NCBI GenBank assembly: GCA_030761205.1 | Contig: JAULJL010000039.1 | Coordinates: forward strand, 9,682,001 to 9,746,000 | Reading direction: 5' to 3' | DNA length: 64,000 nt | DNA from: Fremontodendron californicum | Taxonomy: Eukaryota; Streptophyta; Magnoliopsida; Malvales; Malvaceae | Shown: piece after piece, positions 22,982-33,716 of the stretch | Layout of the letters: the number at the start of each line of letters is the position of its first letter | How positions within the stretch are numbered: position 1 is the stretch's first letter | Notes under the pieces: generated by a model | Databases searched by the model: none | Told to the model about the DNA's origin: nothing | Seen by the model: only the letters and a program-made list of their open reading frames with translations | Translations under genes and position numbers: made by a program

Positions 22982-25840
22982 TGATTTTCTCTTGAAGAAT
23001 TTTGAGGATAAGATTTGTTATCTTTGAAAGCATGTCAATAGGAGCATTCTGATGCATATATTTCTACACTTTGATGATGAAAGCTTTTGTCTCATGATGA
23101 CATCTACATGAAATAAATAAATTTTGAATTTAAATATTTTGTGTTCATTTTATTTTAGCAATAAATTTGAAAAAAAAAAATAAAAAAAATAAAAAAAATA
23201 AAAAAATGAAACTTTGAGAAAATTTGTGGTACACAATAAATAAGTGGTTTTCACATGAAATAATGAACAATCTTGAGAATATTGATGATCATTGTTAGAA
23301 ATGACCCAATATCTTTAGCCTTCTCTTTTAGGCTTTCCTAAGCCTAAATCTTTTGAACCGAGACCATTTGAAAGACCTAATGCTTCAAGGAATATGAATG
23401 ATTTGACTTCATAAAACCATTGTCATCACAAAATAAGCAAAGACATAGATCTTAGTCTAGGCTATGAACAAAGGAACGAACTTTTGAAAATTTTCGAATT
23501 CCTTGAAAATCAAACAAATGAGACATTCTTTCAAGAGTCTAGATTTCGATAATTTGGTGTGTGTCAAGATTGTGCTAAAATTATTCATGACCTTTCCCAA
23601 TAACCACAAAACACTAATTGCCCAAACATCACTTCATGATTGACATCCTGGGGCACAATGATTAAACTAGATTATCCCTTGTCCCAGAGAAAATTCGTTT
23701 TTGGGTCATATTTTCCTTATCTCCTCAAAAAAACTCAGATTGGAAACTCAGCCTTTTCAAAATAGACCTGGACTTGCTATGTTCCTCGTTGATACAGATT
23801 CTCATGGTTAATCAAATTAAGGCATCATAGGTGGAAATGATGGATACATGGTGAATAAGGATGGACTAAATGCATGAATCATAGGGGCATGCGACGAAAA
23901 AAAAATTGTGATATCATGCATATGAGAATTCGGATGATTCCAAAGTGCAAAATGAAATTTTGATTATCTATTTCCCCTGGGGATTGCTTTTCAATGTGAA
24001 TATTTGTGTTTGACATGAGAAATGGCCATCTTTCATGTCCCTTTCACACAATAAGAAATTATCCATAGTCACCCCTTTTGAGCCAAAAGAAAATTTTCTT
24101 CTTTGAACCCTAATCAAGGATCACCCTCTACACTGGGGGGCAAATGCGAGGAAAAATATTTTTAAAAGATCATTGAGAAAAAAATCCTAGCTCAAAGACA
24201 GATGCAAAGCAAATGGAGCCCCGAATAAAGACGGGCTCACTCCGTTGAAAAAGAAGAGGAAAAGATGGCAAAATGAAAGCCAATGAAAAAAGAAAACAAA
24301 ATATGTGAAAGACATGGCAAATTGAAAGCCAAAAGCAAGGAAGAAAAAGACACAAAAGTCAAAAGGAAAGAAATGTCCAAGAAGGGACAAATGCTTCAAA
24401 GATAATCCTCCTCAAAAAATGATCCTTGATCTGATTATCCTCAAACACATATTTTGGGCCTATTTATCCTTTCTTTCTGAACCCTGAGCCATGGCCTACA
24501 TTACGTGCTTTAAAAGTCCATTTTGATCAAGCATGAATATTTAATTTGAAAGGTTTTTCCTCAGATTTTATCCATTTCATCGAATTATCATTTCACTAAG
24601 GAAGAATTTAGAATTCTCAAGTGCATGGTAAAACAATGAACAAAAAAAAAATGGAAAGAATGGGACTCTAGGGCGAAAACCCAAAAATGGGCGGTCTAGA
24701 GTAAATTTGGAAATTTTCGATGCCATCTATGATGGTGCCGATACCCCAAAAGAAAAGATCTTATTAAAGGAGTGGTCATCGAGGAACATCTAGGAATTCC
24801 TGAACCCCCCAAATTGTCAGTTCTCATTCAGAGGATTGTCTTCAAAAACTGAAACCTTTTTCCTCCAAAATCAACTTTCCAGTTTAAACATCCCGGCCAA
24901 TCTTGACGCTTGTCAAAATACCTTGATATGGAAACTAAAAGAATGTTGAATTTGTTTGGTTCTCAATGAATTCATGATTTATAAAAACTGTTCCATTTGT
25001 GAGCCTAGAAGGGATATACATTTTTGTCATGAAGTTTTCCTGGAAAAGCCAGAATCTTGTTATACCAAGCCTTGCCAATCCCAGTTGAAAAAAACCAGAT
25101 TGATACTTAGAGAAATTTCTAACAACGATCATCAGTCTTCAAAAGATTTATACATCACAAATTGTGGGGTTAATATTTTTTGTTCAAGAAGTTTTCAAAA
25201 TGCGAAAACAAATAAAAATATTTTTCAAATACCCATTTTTGATGTTGACATGAGACAAGGGTTTTTCTAACCCAAAGGTATAGAACTGCCAAGATAGGTC
25301 CTGACTTCCAGATATGAGAAGAAGAAATAGAACCCGGTTCAGATCTCTGTTGATGAAATTTTGAAAAACTGTTGGGGCAAAGAGAATAGCCAAAATGAAT
25401 TGAAGATATACTCTGATTTGAAGAGGAAAAATGAATTTGAAAGGCTAAGCCAAAGTCTAGAGGAACAACTAGAGGCATTTGCATCACTCATGAGCACTCA
25501 TCTCTCTATCGAGCTTTTGCATCTACACAGTGTCAGCAAGCATTTTCATCATTCATGGGTATTTGCATTGGCATTATTCCATAAGCATCTCCATTTTACC
25601 TTTACATTTACATTCTCCATGGAATTCGCATTTGTGTCATCTCAAGCAATTGCATCATTTCTAGAATCATTGCATTTTCATTAATGTGTGGTAATTGTAG
25701 TTACACCATTCATAAACCAGTTACATGAACACAATTAGTAGGGGCATCTGCATCATGAAACATGGGCATCAATCCAAGTCATTTACATTTGCATTAAAGA
25801 CATTTGCACCAGTTTAAGTCATTTCGTATCTTATACAACA
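22982..25840 (+). other. Unrecognised interior of the Ogre-like element
   Basis: About 2.9 kb of AT-rich sequence with no recognisable pol domain. It includes a run of AAATAAAA units near 23170-23205 and purine-rich sequence at 24170-24400. I could not align it with any known protein block by eye. Confidence 0.5.
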
Positions 25841-25914
25841 TATGCATTTGCATCAAAAAGCATTCGCATCTTCTCAAAATCTTTAGGTTAATTTTCAACA
25901 ATTCTTCACCACCA

Positions 25915-27050
25915 TTCTGAAGACCTTCGGGCATCATTTTTAAAGTCGCATACAGCGCATTTTTTCCAAATCACGAGTAAGGCCTCCGGGCACCATTCTT
26001 AAGACCTCTTGACACCATTCTTAAGACCCCCGGGCATCATTTTTAAAGTCGCATACAGCGCATTTTTTTTCAAATCACGAGTAAGGCCTCCGGGCACCAT
26101 TCTGAAGACCTTCGGGCATCATTTTTAAAGTCGCACACAGCGCATTTTTTTTCAAATCACGGGTAAGGCCTCCGGGCACCATTCTTAAGACCCCCGGGCA
26201 TCATTTTTAAAGTCGCATACAGCGCATTTTTTCCAAATCATGGGTAAGGCCTCCAGACACCATTCTTAAGGCCTCCGGGCACCATTCTTAAGACCCCCGG
26301 GCATCATTTTTAAAGTCGCATACAGCGCATTTTTTTCAAATCACGGGTAAGGCCTCCGGGCACCATTCTTAAGACCCCCGAGCATCATTTTTAAAGTCGC
26401 ATACAGCGCAGTTTTTTCAAATCACGGGTAAGGCCTCCAGGCACCATTCTTAAGGCCTATGGGCACCATTTTTAAGACCTCCGGGCATAATTTTTCAAAT
26501 CACAGATAAGACCTCCGGGCAACATCTTTAAGACCTCCGGGCATAACTTTTTTTCAGGGGTAAGGCCTATGGGCACCATTTTTAAGACCTCCGGGCATAA
26601 TTTTTCAAATCACAGGTAAGACCTCCGGGCATAACTCTTTTTTCAGGGGTAAGGCCTATGGGCACCATTTTTAAGACCTCCGGGCATAATTTTTCAAATC
26701 ACAGGTAAGACCTCCGGGCATAACTCTTTTTTCAGGGGTAAGGCCTATGGGCACAATTTTTAAGACCTCCGGGCATAATTTTTCAAATCACAGGTAAGAC
26801 CTCCGGGCAACATCTTTAAGACCTCCGGGCATAACTTTTTTCAGGGGTAAGACCTCCGGGCACCAATTTTTAAGACCTCCGGGCATAATTTTTCATATCA
26901 CAGGTAAGACCTCCGGGCAACATCTTTAAGATCTTCGGGCATAACTTTTTTCAGGGGTAAGACCTCCGGGCACCAATTTTTAAGACCTCCGGGCACCATT
27001 TTAAGACCTTCGGGCACCAATTTTAAAGCCCTTCGAGCATAAATTTTTCT
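25915..27050 (+). repeat. CCTCCGGGCA minisatellite near the 3' end of the interior
   Basis: Tens of copies of (A)GACCTCCGGGCAYCATT / AAGGCCTCCGGGCACCATT alternate with TTTTTAAAGTCGCATACAGCGC and TTTTTCAAATCACGGGTAAG. The early part has compound units of about 110-140 bases and the late part units of about 60-90 bases, with CCTATGGGCACC variants. It is transcribed-strand GC-rich in a very AT-rich element. Confidence 0.85.
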
Positions 27051-27363
27051 TTTGAAAATCGAATTTATTCCCTTAGGACGAATCGAGAGCCTTGTTTAGG
27101 CAGGGAATTCAATTTAAGGACAAAACCTTCAATTTATTGTTTTAAAAAAATAAAAAAAAAATGAAAAAGAGAAAATAGAAAAGAAAAAAAAAGGAAAAAA
27201 AAAAAGAAAAAAAGAAGAAAAAAATGAAAAATAGAAAAATAGAAAATGAAAAAAATGAAAATGAAAAAGAAACCCCTTTTCCTTTCCTTCACATGTGATG
27301 TCACTGACCGTACAAAATTAGTGTCGGTTTATCTTTGCCTGATTCCTGATTCTCAGCAATAGC

Positions 27364-27377
27364 CAAAGAGGGGCAGC
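27364..27377 (+). other. Polypurine tract of the Ogre-like element
   Basis: CAAAGAGGGGCAGC directly precedes the 3' LTR start at 27378, as expected for the plus-strand primer. Confidence 0.8.
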
Positions 27378-30300
27378 TGTAGACACCTAATTTTGTCCGG
27401 ACCACTAAACAGGTATGTTTTCTTCCCATATTGATGTTCCCAAGTGTAAAAAGACTGTTTTCATCCTGCAGGTGGTACTCCGAGACTTAGTTTAAGAGGG
27501 CGAGCACAAAAAGTCAAACTTGAAAAAAAGTCAACCCCAAAAAAAAGTCAACCCCGAAAAAGTCAACCCCAGAAAGTCAACTACTGAAAAAGTCAACCCA
27601 CTTTCAAAATCAAGATTTTAAGTTCAATTGAAAAATGGCAAAAGAATTTTGATAATCCGAGGTCTACATTGAAAGATATGGAGTTCGGAAGTTGGGATTT
27701 GGAGATTCAATAGAAAAGAAACCCTAATCCGAGATATTTGGGGAAAAGTGCTTAAACGATCAAACTGGTCAGAATTGAAGGTTCCAAATGAAAGATAAGC
27801 ACTGACTACGGGTAATGGAGAAGTCACTTGCAAGAAAAACCGAAAGAAAAGTCAATCCGGGAGAAAACCGAGAATTAGGGTTTTTAGTGGATTTCGGTGA
27901 AATCGGGAAGAATCACAGAAATGGCCCGACTTGTTAAGAACAAAGCCCCCAATGGATGAAGAATGGTTAAAAAGGATGGCCCAAGGCTCATATTGAAGAA
28001 AATCTGAAAATCGGATTTGTTTTGAGCAAAACCGGGTTTCGGAAGTAAAAGGGCAAAATTGGAAAAATTTGGGAAAAATAGCAAATGGACTCCGAAAATT
28101 ATGGAAAATTTGTCAATCTCATTCTTAAATCATTTGAAGGAGATTGGCGAAAGAAAATCTTGATTCCGAGTTCGTTTGCAAAATGGCCAAATCCCGGGCT
28201 TCTTATGCAGTAATTCAAAAAGGAAAATCCCGGAAAAATAGCAAATGGACTCCAAAAATTCTGAAATTTGGAAAATATCATTTTTAAATTATTTGGAAGA
28301 GATTGGCGAAAGAAAATCTTGATTCCGAGTTCGTTTGCAAAATGGCCAAATCCCGGGCCTCCTATGCAGTAATTCAAGCCGATAAATCCCGAAAAAATAC
28401 CAAATGAGCTCCAAAAATTATGAAAACTTCCAGATCACACTTTTTAATTATTTTGAAGAGATTGGTGAAGAAAAATCTTGATTTGGAGCTCGTTTAAAAA
28501 ATGGTAAAATGTAGGGGCATAAAAGGGCATTTTTGGGAAGAAAAAATCCAAATAAATAGCAAACGGACTCGGATAATTTTGAAAACTTCCAGAACTCAAT
28601 ATTTTATTATTTTGGAAGTATTAAAAAAAATAAAAATTGAATTTGGAGTCCGTTTGATATTTACTTGCATCCGGGGGGCAAAATGGTCATTTCACCCAAG
28701 CAACCGAAAAGGGCTTTTTTTGGCCCTTCAAAAAATCAGAGTTGGGCTGGAAAAGAGATGTGCTGGCATACCCAAGCCCAAAGAAAGGAGGAAGCCTCTA
28801 ATTTTTTTTTTTTTTTTTAATCAAGTGGTTAAAAATCAAGAGTTAGTTAACCATTCTCTTTGATCAAGCCATGGTGATTAAACCACATAGGTTAAGAAAG
28901 ATGTCAACATTATTTTTGCATAGCTGTAATTTGAGAGGGCTGAGATGCTAATCTAAAGGTGGTAATTTCATGACTTTTCATCTTGAATTATTGGCCATTT
29001 GATGGAAATTAGGTTACACAAAAATGACAACATCTTGGAGGCTATATAACCATGCATTAAGGCTAGCCCTAAGGAGGGGGGAGGCAGATTTTGGTTTCTT
29101 CTTTTCCATTTTGGCTGATTTCTCTTAGTTTTTCTTAGTTTTTATCTTCTTGGTTGAGAGCAAAAAAAGAAAAGTTTAGAAAAAAAGGAAAGTTTGAAGA
29201 GAAAAGCTTGAAATATTAGCTTCTTGAGGTTGCTCTTGAGCACCAACTCTTGCACTTTCATTTTCTATTCTTGTTTTTTGCTATTTTAATCTCTACTTGG
29301 TGAGTTTTCATTTTAAAATAATATTTCTTGTTCTTCCTTCATTTCCTTTCTTAAGTATTTTTTTTACATTTTTTTACAATAAACTCACCATGGCCAAATG
29401 GCCTACATTATTTATTTTAAGTTGTTGTTTCAATTCATTTTACCATATTGTTTATGCTATTTTCTTTGTTTTTGATGTTTTAAGTGTTATGTTATTTCAT
29501 GTTCTTAAGTTATATTTAATTTGGTTGCTTTGTTTGTTGCCATTTATGTCTTAGATATCATGTTTTTGCATTTTTAATTTTCTGTTTTCATGTTGTTTAA
29601 ATTTGAGCATGTTTTAGAGTTAGCATATTAAGTGTTTGTGAAAATGCTTGTGTGATTCTTTGCATGATTCTTGTTTTATATCTTAGTGAGCATGTTTTAG
29701 ATTTGGTATATTAGGTGTTTGTGAAAATGCTTGTGTGATTTTTGTGTTATGACTTAGTTTTTCATGCTAGCATACCAAGTGTTTGTGAAAATGCCATGCT
29801 TGTTGGAGCTTGAGGCCATTTGGCTACTCCATGTGTTTTGCATTGTGTGTTGTATTTTTGTCATGCTAGTTGTTAGGTTTTTGCATTTGCATGATATTTG
29901 GTTGGATTTTTGAATTAAGCATGCCTTGTGTTTGTGAAAATGCCATGCATATCTTAGGTCTAGGTTGCATTTATTGCCATGCAAGTTCATGTTAGGTCTA
30001 GGCCATATTACTTATGTCATGCATTTTCCTTATATTTAGTTTTAAATCCATGCATTTCATGCATTATGTTTGCTGCATTATTTCATGCATTTCATGTTCA
30101 TACCACTTGAATAATGACTTGAGCCAATTGATGGTTCAAAGTCATGCTCTCTTGAGCACACTTGTGGAAAATTAAGTTTGTCAAGTTGATTATTCTACCT
30201 TTGTGATTTTTTTTACTTAGCCATTTTTTATCTAACTTTCAAAAAGTCCTAGCTACTGCTTTCAAGTCATTTTATGAGTTTCAAATATTTTTACTTTGAT

Positions 30301-32190
30301 TTTTAAATGATTTTATCAAAGACAAAAAAATGTGCTGGCAAAACAGTTTTTTCTCCTCCAAAAACTCGTACATCTCTGATTTTTCTGGGAATTCATCTTT
30401 GATCAGAAAATTAAGCCGATTTTTTATTGTGTAGTTTTACATGTCCTGAGTCTCCAGTAATTTTTTCAGAATTTTTGGAATTTTTAGAAATAGGGTAAAA
30501 AATCGTGGATTAAAACTGGACAGTGGAGTCAGAATTGAATTTAAAGAAAAACAAAGCAGTTTTTTCTCCTCCAAAAACTCGTACATCTCTGATTTTTCTG
30601 GGAATTCATTTTTGATCAGCAAATTAAGTTGATTTTTTATCGTGTAGTTTTACATGTCCTGAGTCTCCAGTAATTTTTTCAGAATTTTTGGAATTTTTAA
30701 AAATAGGGTAAAAAATCGTGGATTAAAACTGGACAGTGGAGTCAGAATTGAATTTAAAGAAAAACAAAGCAGTTTTTTTTCTCCTCCAAAAACTCATGTA
30801 TCTCTGATTTTTCTGGGAATTTATCTTTGATTCGAAAATTAAGCCGATTTTTTCTCGTATAGTTTTACATGTCCTGAGTCTCCAGTATTTTTTTCAGAAT
30901 TTTTGGAATTTTTAAAAATAGGGTAAAAAATCGTGGATTAAAACTGGACAGTGGAGTCAGAATTGAATTTAAAGAGAAACCATTTTTCTGTTTTGGTTAA
31001 TTTACTTAGAGTGGGCTGATTAGGAGGGTTAGCTACTGACTTAGGGTAGTTTCTAAGCCTTTTTAAACTCTAAAAATGGTTTTTCAAGTCTCGGGTTAAG
31101 GGTAGTCAAGTCCGGATTTTTAAACTTAGGAAATTAGAGCCATTTAAAAAAAATTTAGCCCAGTTTTTATTCAAGCTTCTCAAAATTGTTTTCAAACAAT
31201 CACAAAGTATTTTGGTTTTAGAATATTTAATTTGACATATTTTCCTAAGGTAGCCGGATATCTTTTTAGATATACGGATTTCCTTAATAAAAGGAAAAAA
31301 ATACATTTCATGCATTGCATTTTTATTTTCATGCATATTATATGATAGCATTATTTTATTCCATGTCATTTAAATTATATGCCATACCATTCATATTTGT
31401 CATGTCATTTAGGTTGCATTATATTATTTAGACTGTACTATGTCATTTTATTTATGTCATGCATATACATATTCATTTCTTTTAAATGTTTCCAAAAAAA
31501 GATAATGGTTTTCAATAAAAAAAATATAAAGATATTCCCGAGTTAAAATAATTCATGAGTTCTCTACCGGGTTTGCTGGAGGGAATATCATCAATTATCA
31601 TTAATAAAGGAATATCTTTCTTTCAAAAAAGAGAATGATTCGGAAAGTTTTCCAAAACTAATAAAAATTTCTATATTTTGCCACGTTTGTTGGGGAATAT
31701 AGGAAAATTTTGAATTTATAAATTCCGGATCATTTTCAATAAAAAAATGGAATTATTTTTCTTTAAATTGGGAATTAACTTGAAATACTAAATTTAAAAC
31801 CAACTTTTTACCGAGACTTGAGATAACACACGATTAATAAGGTACCGATTTATACGGGCGTTGTGGGGGTGCTAATCCTTCCCCACACGTAACCGACTCC
31901 CGAACCCGTTTCTTTGATTTCTCTGGTTTTAACGCAGACTTGAAATTGGTTTTAAAAATATTTTAATTAATTTTTAAAATATTTTTATAAAACCGGTTTT
32001 AATAGGTGGCCGATCACACCTAGCTAAAAAAGATTGGTGGCGACTCCATGTCTTTTTTAAGGTCATTTTCAAAACCTTCATTTTTCTAGAGGAATTAAGT
32101 CGACTTTTCCTCGTTTTTTTTTTAAATGTCACGCTTAACGAATAATAAAGTCTTGCGATGAGACTCGTCGTTATTTTTTAGGTTGCGACA
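27378..32190 (+). repeat. 3' LTR of the Ogre-like element
   Basis: Matches the 5' LTR with a constant offset of 11681 until a one-base difference in a T run near 32120. It ends GGTTGCGACA, followed by the target copy CTTGT. Confidence 0.93.
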
Positions 32191-33005
32191 CTTGTATTGC
32201 TTCTTGAAAACTTGGTCCATTTTGGATCCCATCACTAATGATAGATAAAATCTGAATATCAATTACAAAACTTGTCTAGGGCTTTGAAATCACCCTTAAC
32301 CAAAAAGAAGTTTAGCCTAGCATAGGCATTGTTAACATAAACATAAAATCAAAAAGAAACTAAGAAGAAAACTAAGGGAATGGAGAAGAAGAAGAGTATT
32401 GACTATTCAGCCTCTTATTCTCTCAAACTCTCTAAGAAAACAATAAAATCTGACTACTATAATATGTAGATTGTGTGTTGCGGCTCTCCCCCTCATCCTC
32501 TATTTATAGGCAGCAACTAGAGCTTCCAAAAGGTGATTTGCGGCTAGGGCTCTCAGGGTTTTAAAGAGGGATTTGCGGCTCGGGTTTTTTGGTCGCTAGG
32601 ATTGTTTAGGGAGATATTTCAGCGCCGATTGGATGACCATTTCTTATCCGATTTGGACCCATGATATACTGTTGGAAATATATTCAAGTCAGCTTCAAAA
32701 GTCAAGATGATATTTCTTTGAATAAAGACTCTAACATCATGTTTTCTTAGCAACAAGCTCCGGAGGTCAAATCTGCCTTCTTGCTTTACACCAAGAATTT
32801 GATCTTTTTGACCCCCAAATCTTCTTCCATCTTGTAATTGTGATTTTGTAGGCTCTTTAACACCCTAATTGACATGTTTTGACTTCATCTCTTCCAAAAT
32901 ACCTATAAAGCACAAAAACCTTGTAAAATGTCAAGGAACTTAAGAATCAAAGCACAAAGTATAAGGGAATTAAATAGGAAAATATATGAAATTAAGCACT
33001 TATCA

Positions 33006-33716
33006 TATATATATATATATATATATATAAATTGATTGAAAGTTTCATTTTGTTGATATTTTTTATTTATTTTTTTGCAAAAGATAATATATAGAAAACT
33101 AGCAAAAAGTAAAAAAGAAAAATATATAAAACAAAAAATAAATAGCAAAAATATCAATTAAAAGCAAGGTTAAAAAATCGGACTGAAGGTCGAATCGGTC
33201 AAATTTTCGATTTTCAGTTCAATTAGTTAGGTCGACCGGTTTGATAAAGCTTTGTTTAAAAATTTAAACACTAATTTTACTGTTAAATAAATATTGATAA
33301 TAATTGATAAAAATATGCAGTTAGCTTAATGGTATGGTTTTTAATATAAAACTAGGAGGTTAAAAGTTCAAATCTCATTAATTATAAATAAAATTTTGAA
33401 ATAAAAAATACATATAAAATCGATTTTTTATCGGCTCAACTCGATTTTTTACTGATCGAATTGGCTTTTTACTGGTTTGGTAAATATGCGATTTTAATAT
33501 ACTCGTCGGATCGAATAGGCCACCGATTCAACCGATCTGATCAATCGATCCAAGTTTTCAATAAAATCAACCAATTAAGTTATTTGTAGACTTGATCGAG
33601 TTTTTTAACCCTCATCCGCATAGGTTGGACTCCTCTCTATTACTAAACCAAATTTTTGATAAAATTAATGGAGGGGATCTTAATTCCGTCCACATCCCAA
33701 AGTCTTTAGGTAAAGT
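33006..33716. other. Flank of the Athila-like element, with a diverged repeat element and a filler donor
   Basis: It starts with the TA microsatellite, then a probable non-autonomous DNA element at about 33165-33560 with motifs such as GGTCGAATCGGTC at the left and CCGATTCAACCGATC at the right. A tRNA-like stretch at about 33325-33385 has a box-A-like TAGCTTAATGG and a box-B-like AGTTCAAATCT. The donor of the 4598-4704 patch is 33577-33686. No gene is seen. Confidence 0.5.

Larger units (their letters stand above)
20511..27377 (+). mobile_element. Internal region of the Ogre-like element
   Basis: It begins three bases before the primer site and ends at the polypurine tract. In order: a leader with CCTTCGTGATGATCCTCCGT-type repeats (20860-21060); a 285-bp tandem repeat (21840-22700); a Gag knuckle relic (22780-22981); unrecognised AT-rich sequence (22990-25840), part of it purine-rich; a CCTCCGGGCA minisatellite (25915-27050); and a purine-rich run (27130-27290). 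Short open frames in it, such as 24956-25270 and 25361-25684, show no recognisable domain. Confidence 0.85.
15697..32190 (+). mobile_element. Complete Ogre-like non-autonomous LTR retrotransposon (16.5 kb)
   Basis: LTRs of 4814 and 4813 bp flank a 6.87-kb interior, with the target duplication CTTGT at 15692-15696 and 32191-32195. The very long LTRs, a tRNA-Arg-type primer site, a polypurine tract (AAAGAGGGGCAGC) and a Tat-type Gag knuckle relic place it in the Ogre/Tat branch of Ty3/gypsy. There is no protease, reverse transcriptase, RNase H or integrase frame, so it must have been mobilised by a partner element. The only LTR differences I noticed are A15891 versus G27572 and one T in a run near 20442, so the insertion is very recent. 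Confidence 0.93.
14395..32234. mobile_element. Solo LTR B (TGATGTGAACCC family), split by the Ogre-like element
   Basis: The sequence begins TGATGTGAACCC, ends GGATCCCATCA, and is flanked by CTAAT at 14390-14394 and 32235-32239. Without the inner element it is about 1.34 kb (14395-15696 plus 32196-32234). The empty site is seen in the sister LTR near 9900. No primer site or coding region is present, hence a solo LTR. The family is not recognised and its orientation is uncertain. Confidence 0.8.
4292..33005 (-). mobile_element. Athila-like Ty3/gypsy LTR retrotransposon, gutted and expanded by nested insertions
   Basis: On the minus strand the order is 5' LTR (33005 to 13657), primer-binding site (13650 to 13633), internal region (13656 to 10658), polypurine tract and 3' LTR (10657 to 4292). 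Both LTRs read TGATGCACTC...CTTATCA on the plus strand. With later insertions removed, each LTR is about 1.4-1.5 kb. A solo LTR of the same family lies at 39678-41256. The internal region keeps only a frameshifted gag remnant; no protease, reverse transcriptase or integrase is seen. The gag sequence type and a tRNA-Asp-like primer site are typical of the Athila branch. Confidence 0.85.
13657..33005 (-). repeat. 5' LTR of the Athila-like element, interrupted by two nested insertions
   Basis: Real LTR sequence is 13657-14394 plus 32240-33005, about 1.5 kb. The rest is a solo LTR (14395-32234) that itself contains the 16.5-kb Ogre-like element. A minus-strand TATA box (CCTATAAATA) lies at 32501-32510, corresponding to the one at 10166-10179 in the other LTR. 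Confidence 0.85.

Noticed and set aside
24170..25684. Protein-coding genes inside the Ogre-like element
   Set aside because: Short frames on both strands overlap one another, none shows a retroelement or host domain, and the composition follows local purine bias.
15943..31369. Pairs of identical small open frames 11681 bases apart
   Set aside because: They are the two LTR copies of one retrotransposon. None has a domain, and the related solo LTRs break them.
33325..33385. Functional tRNA gene
   Set aside because: Box-A-like and box-B-like matches exist, but no acceptor stem or anticodon arm folds properly. It sits within a decayed repeat.
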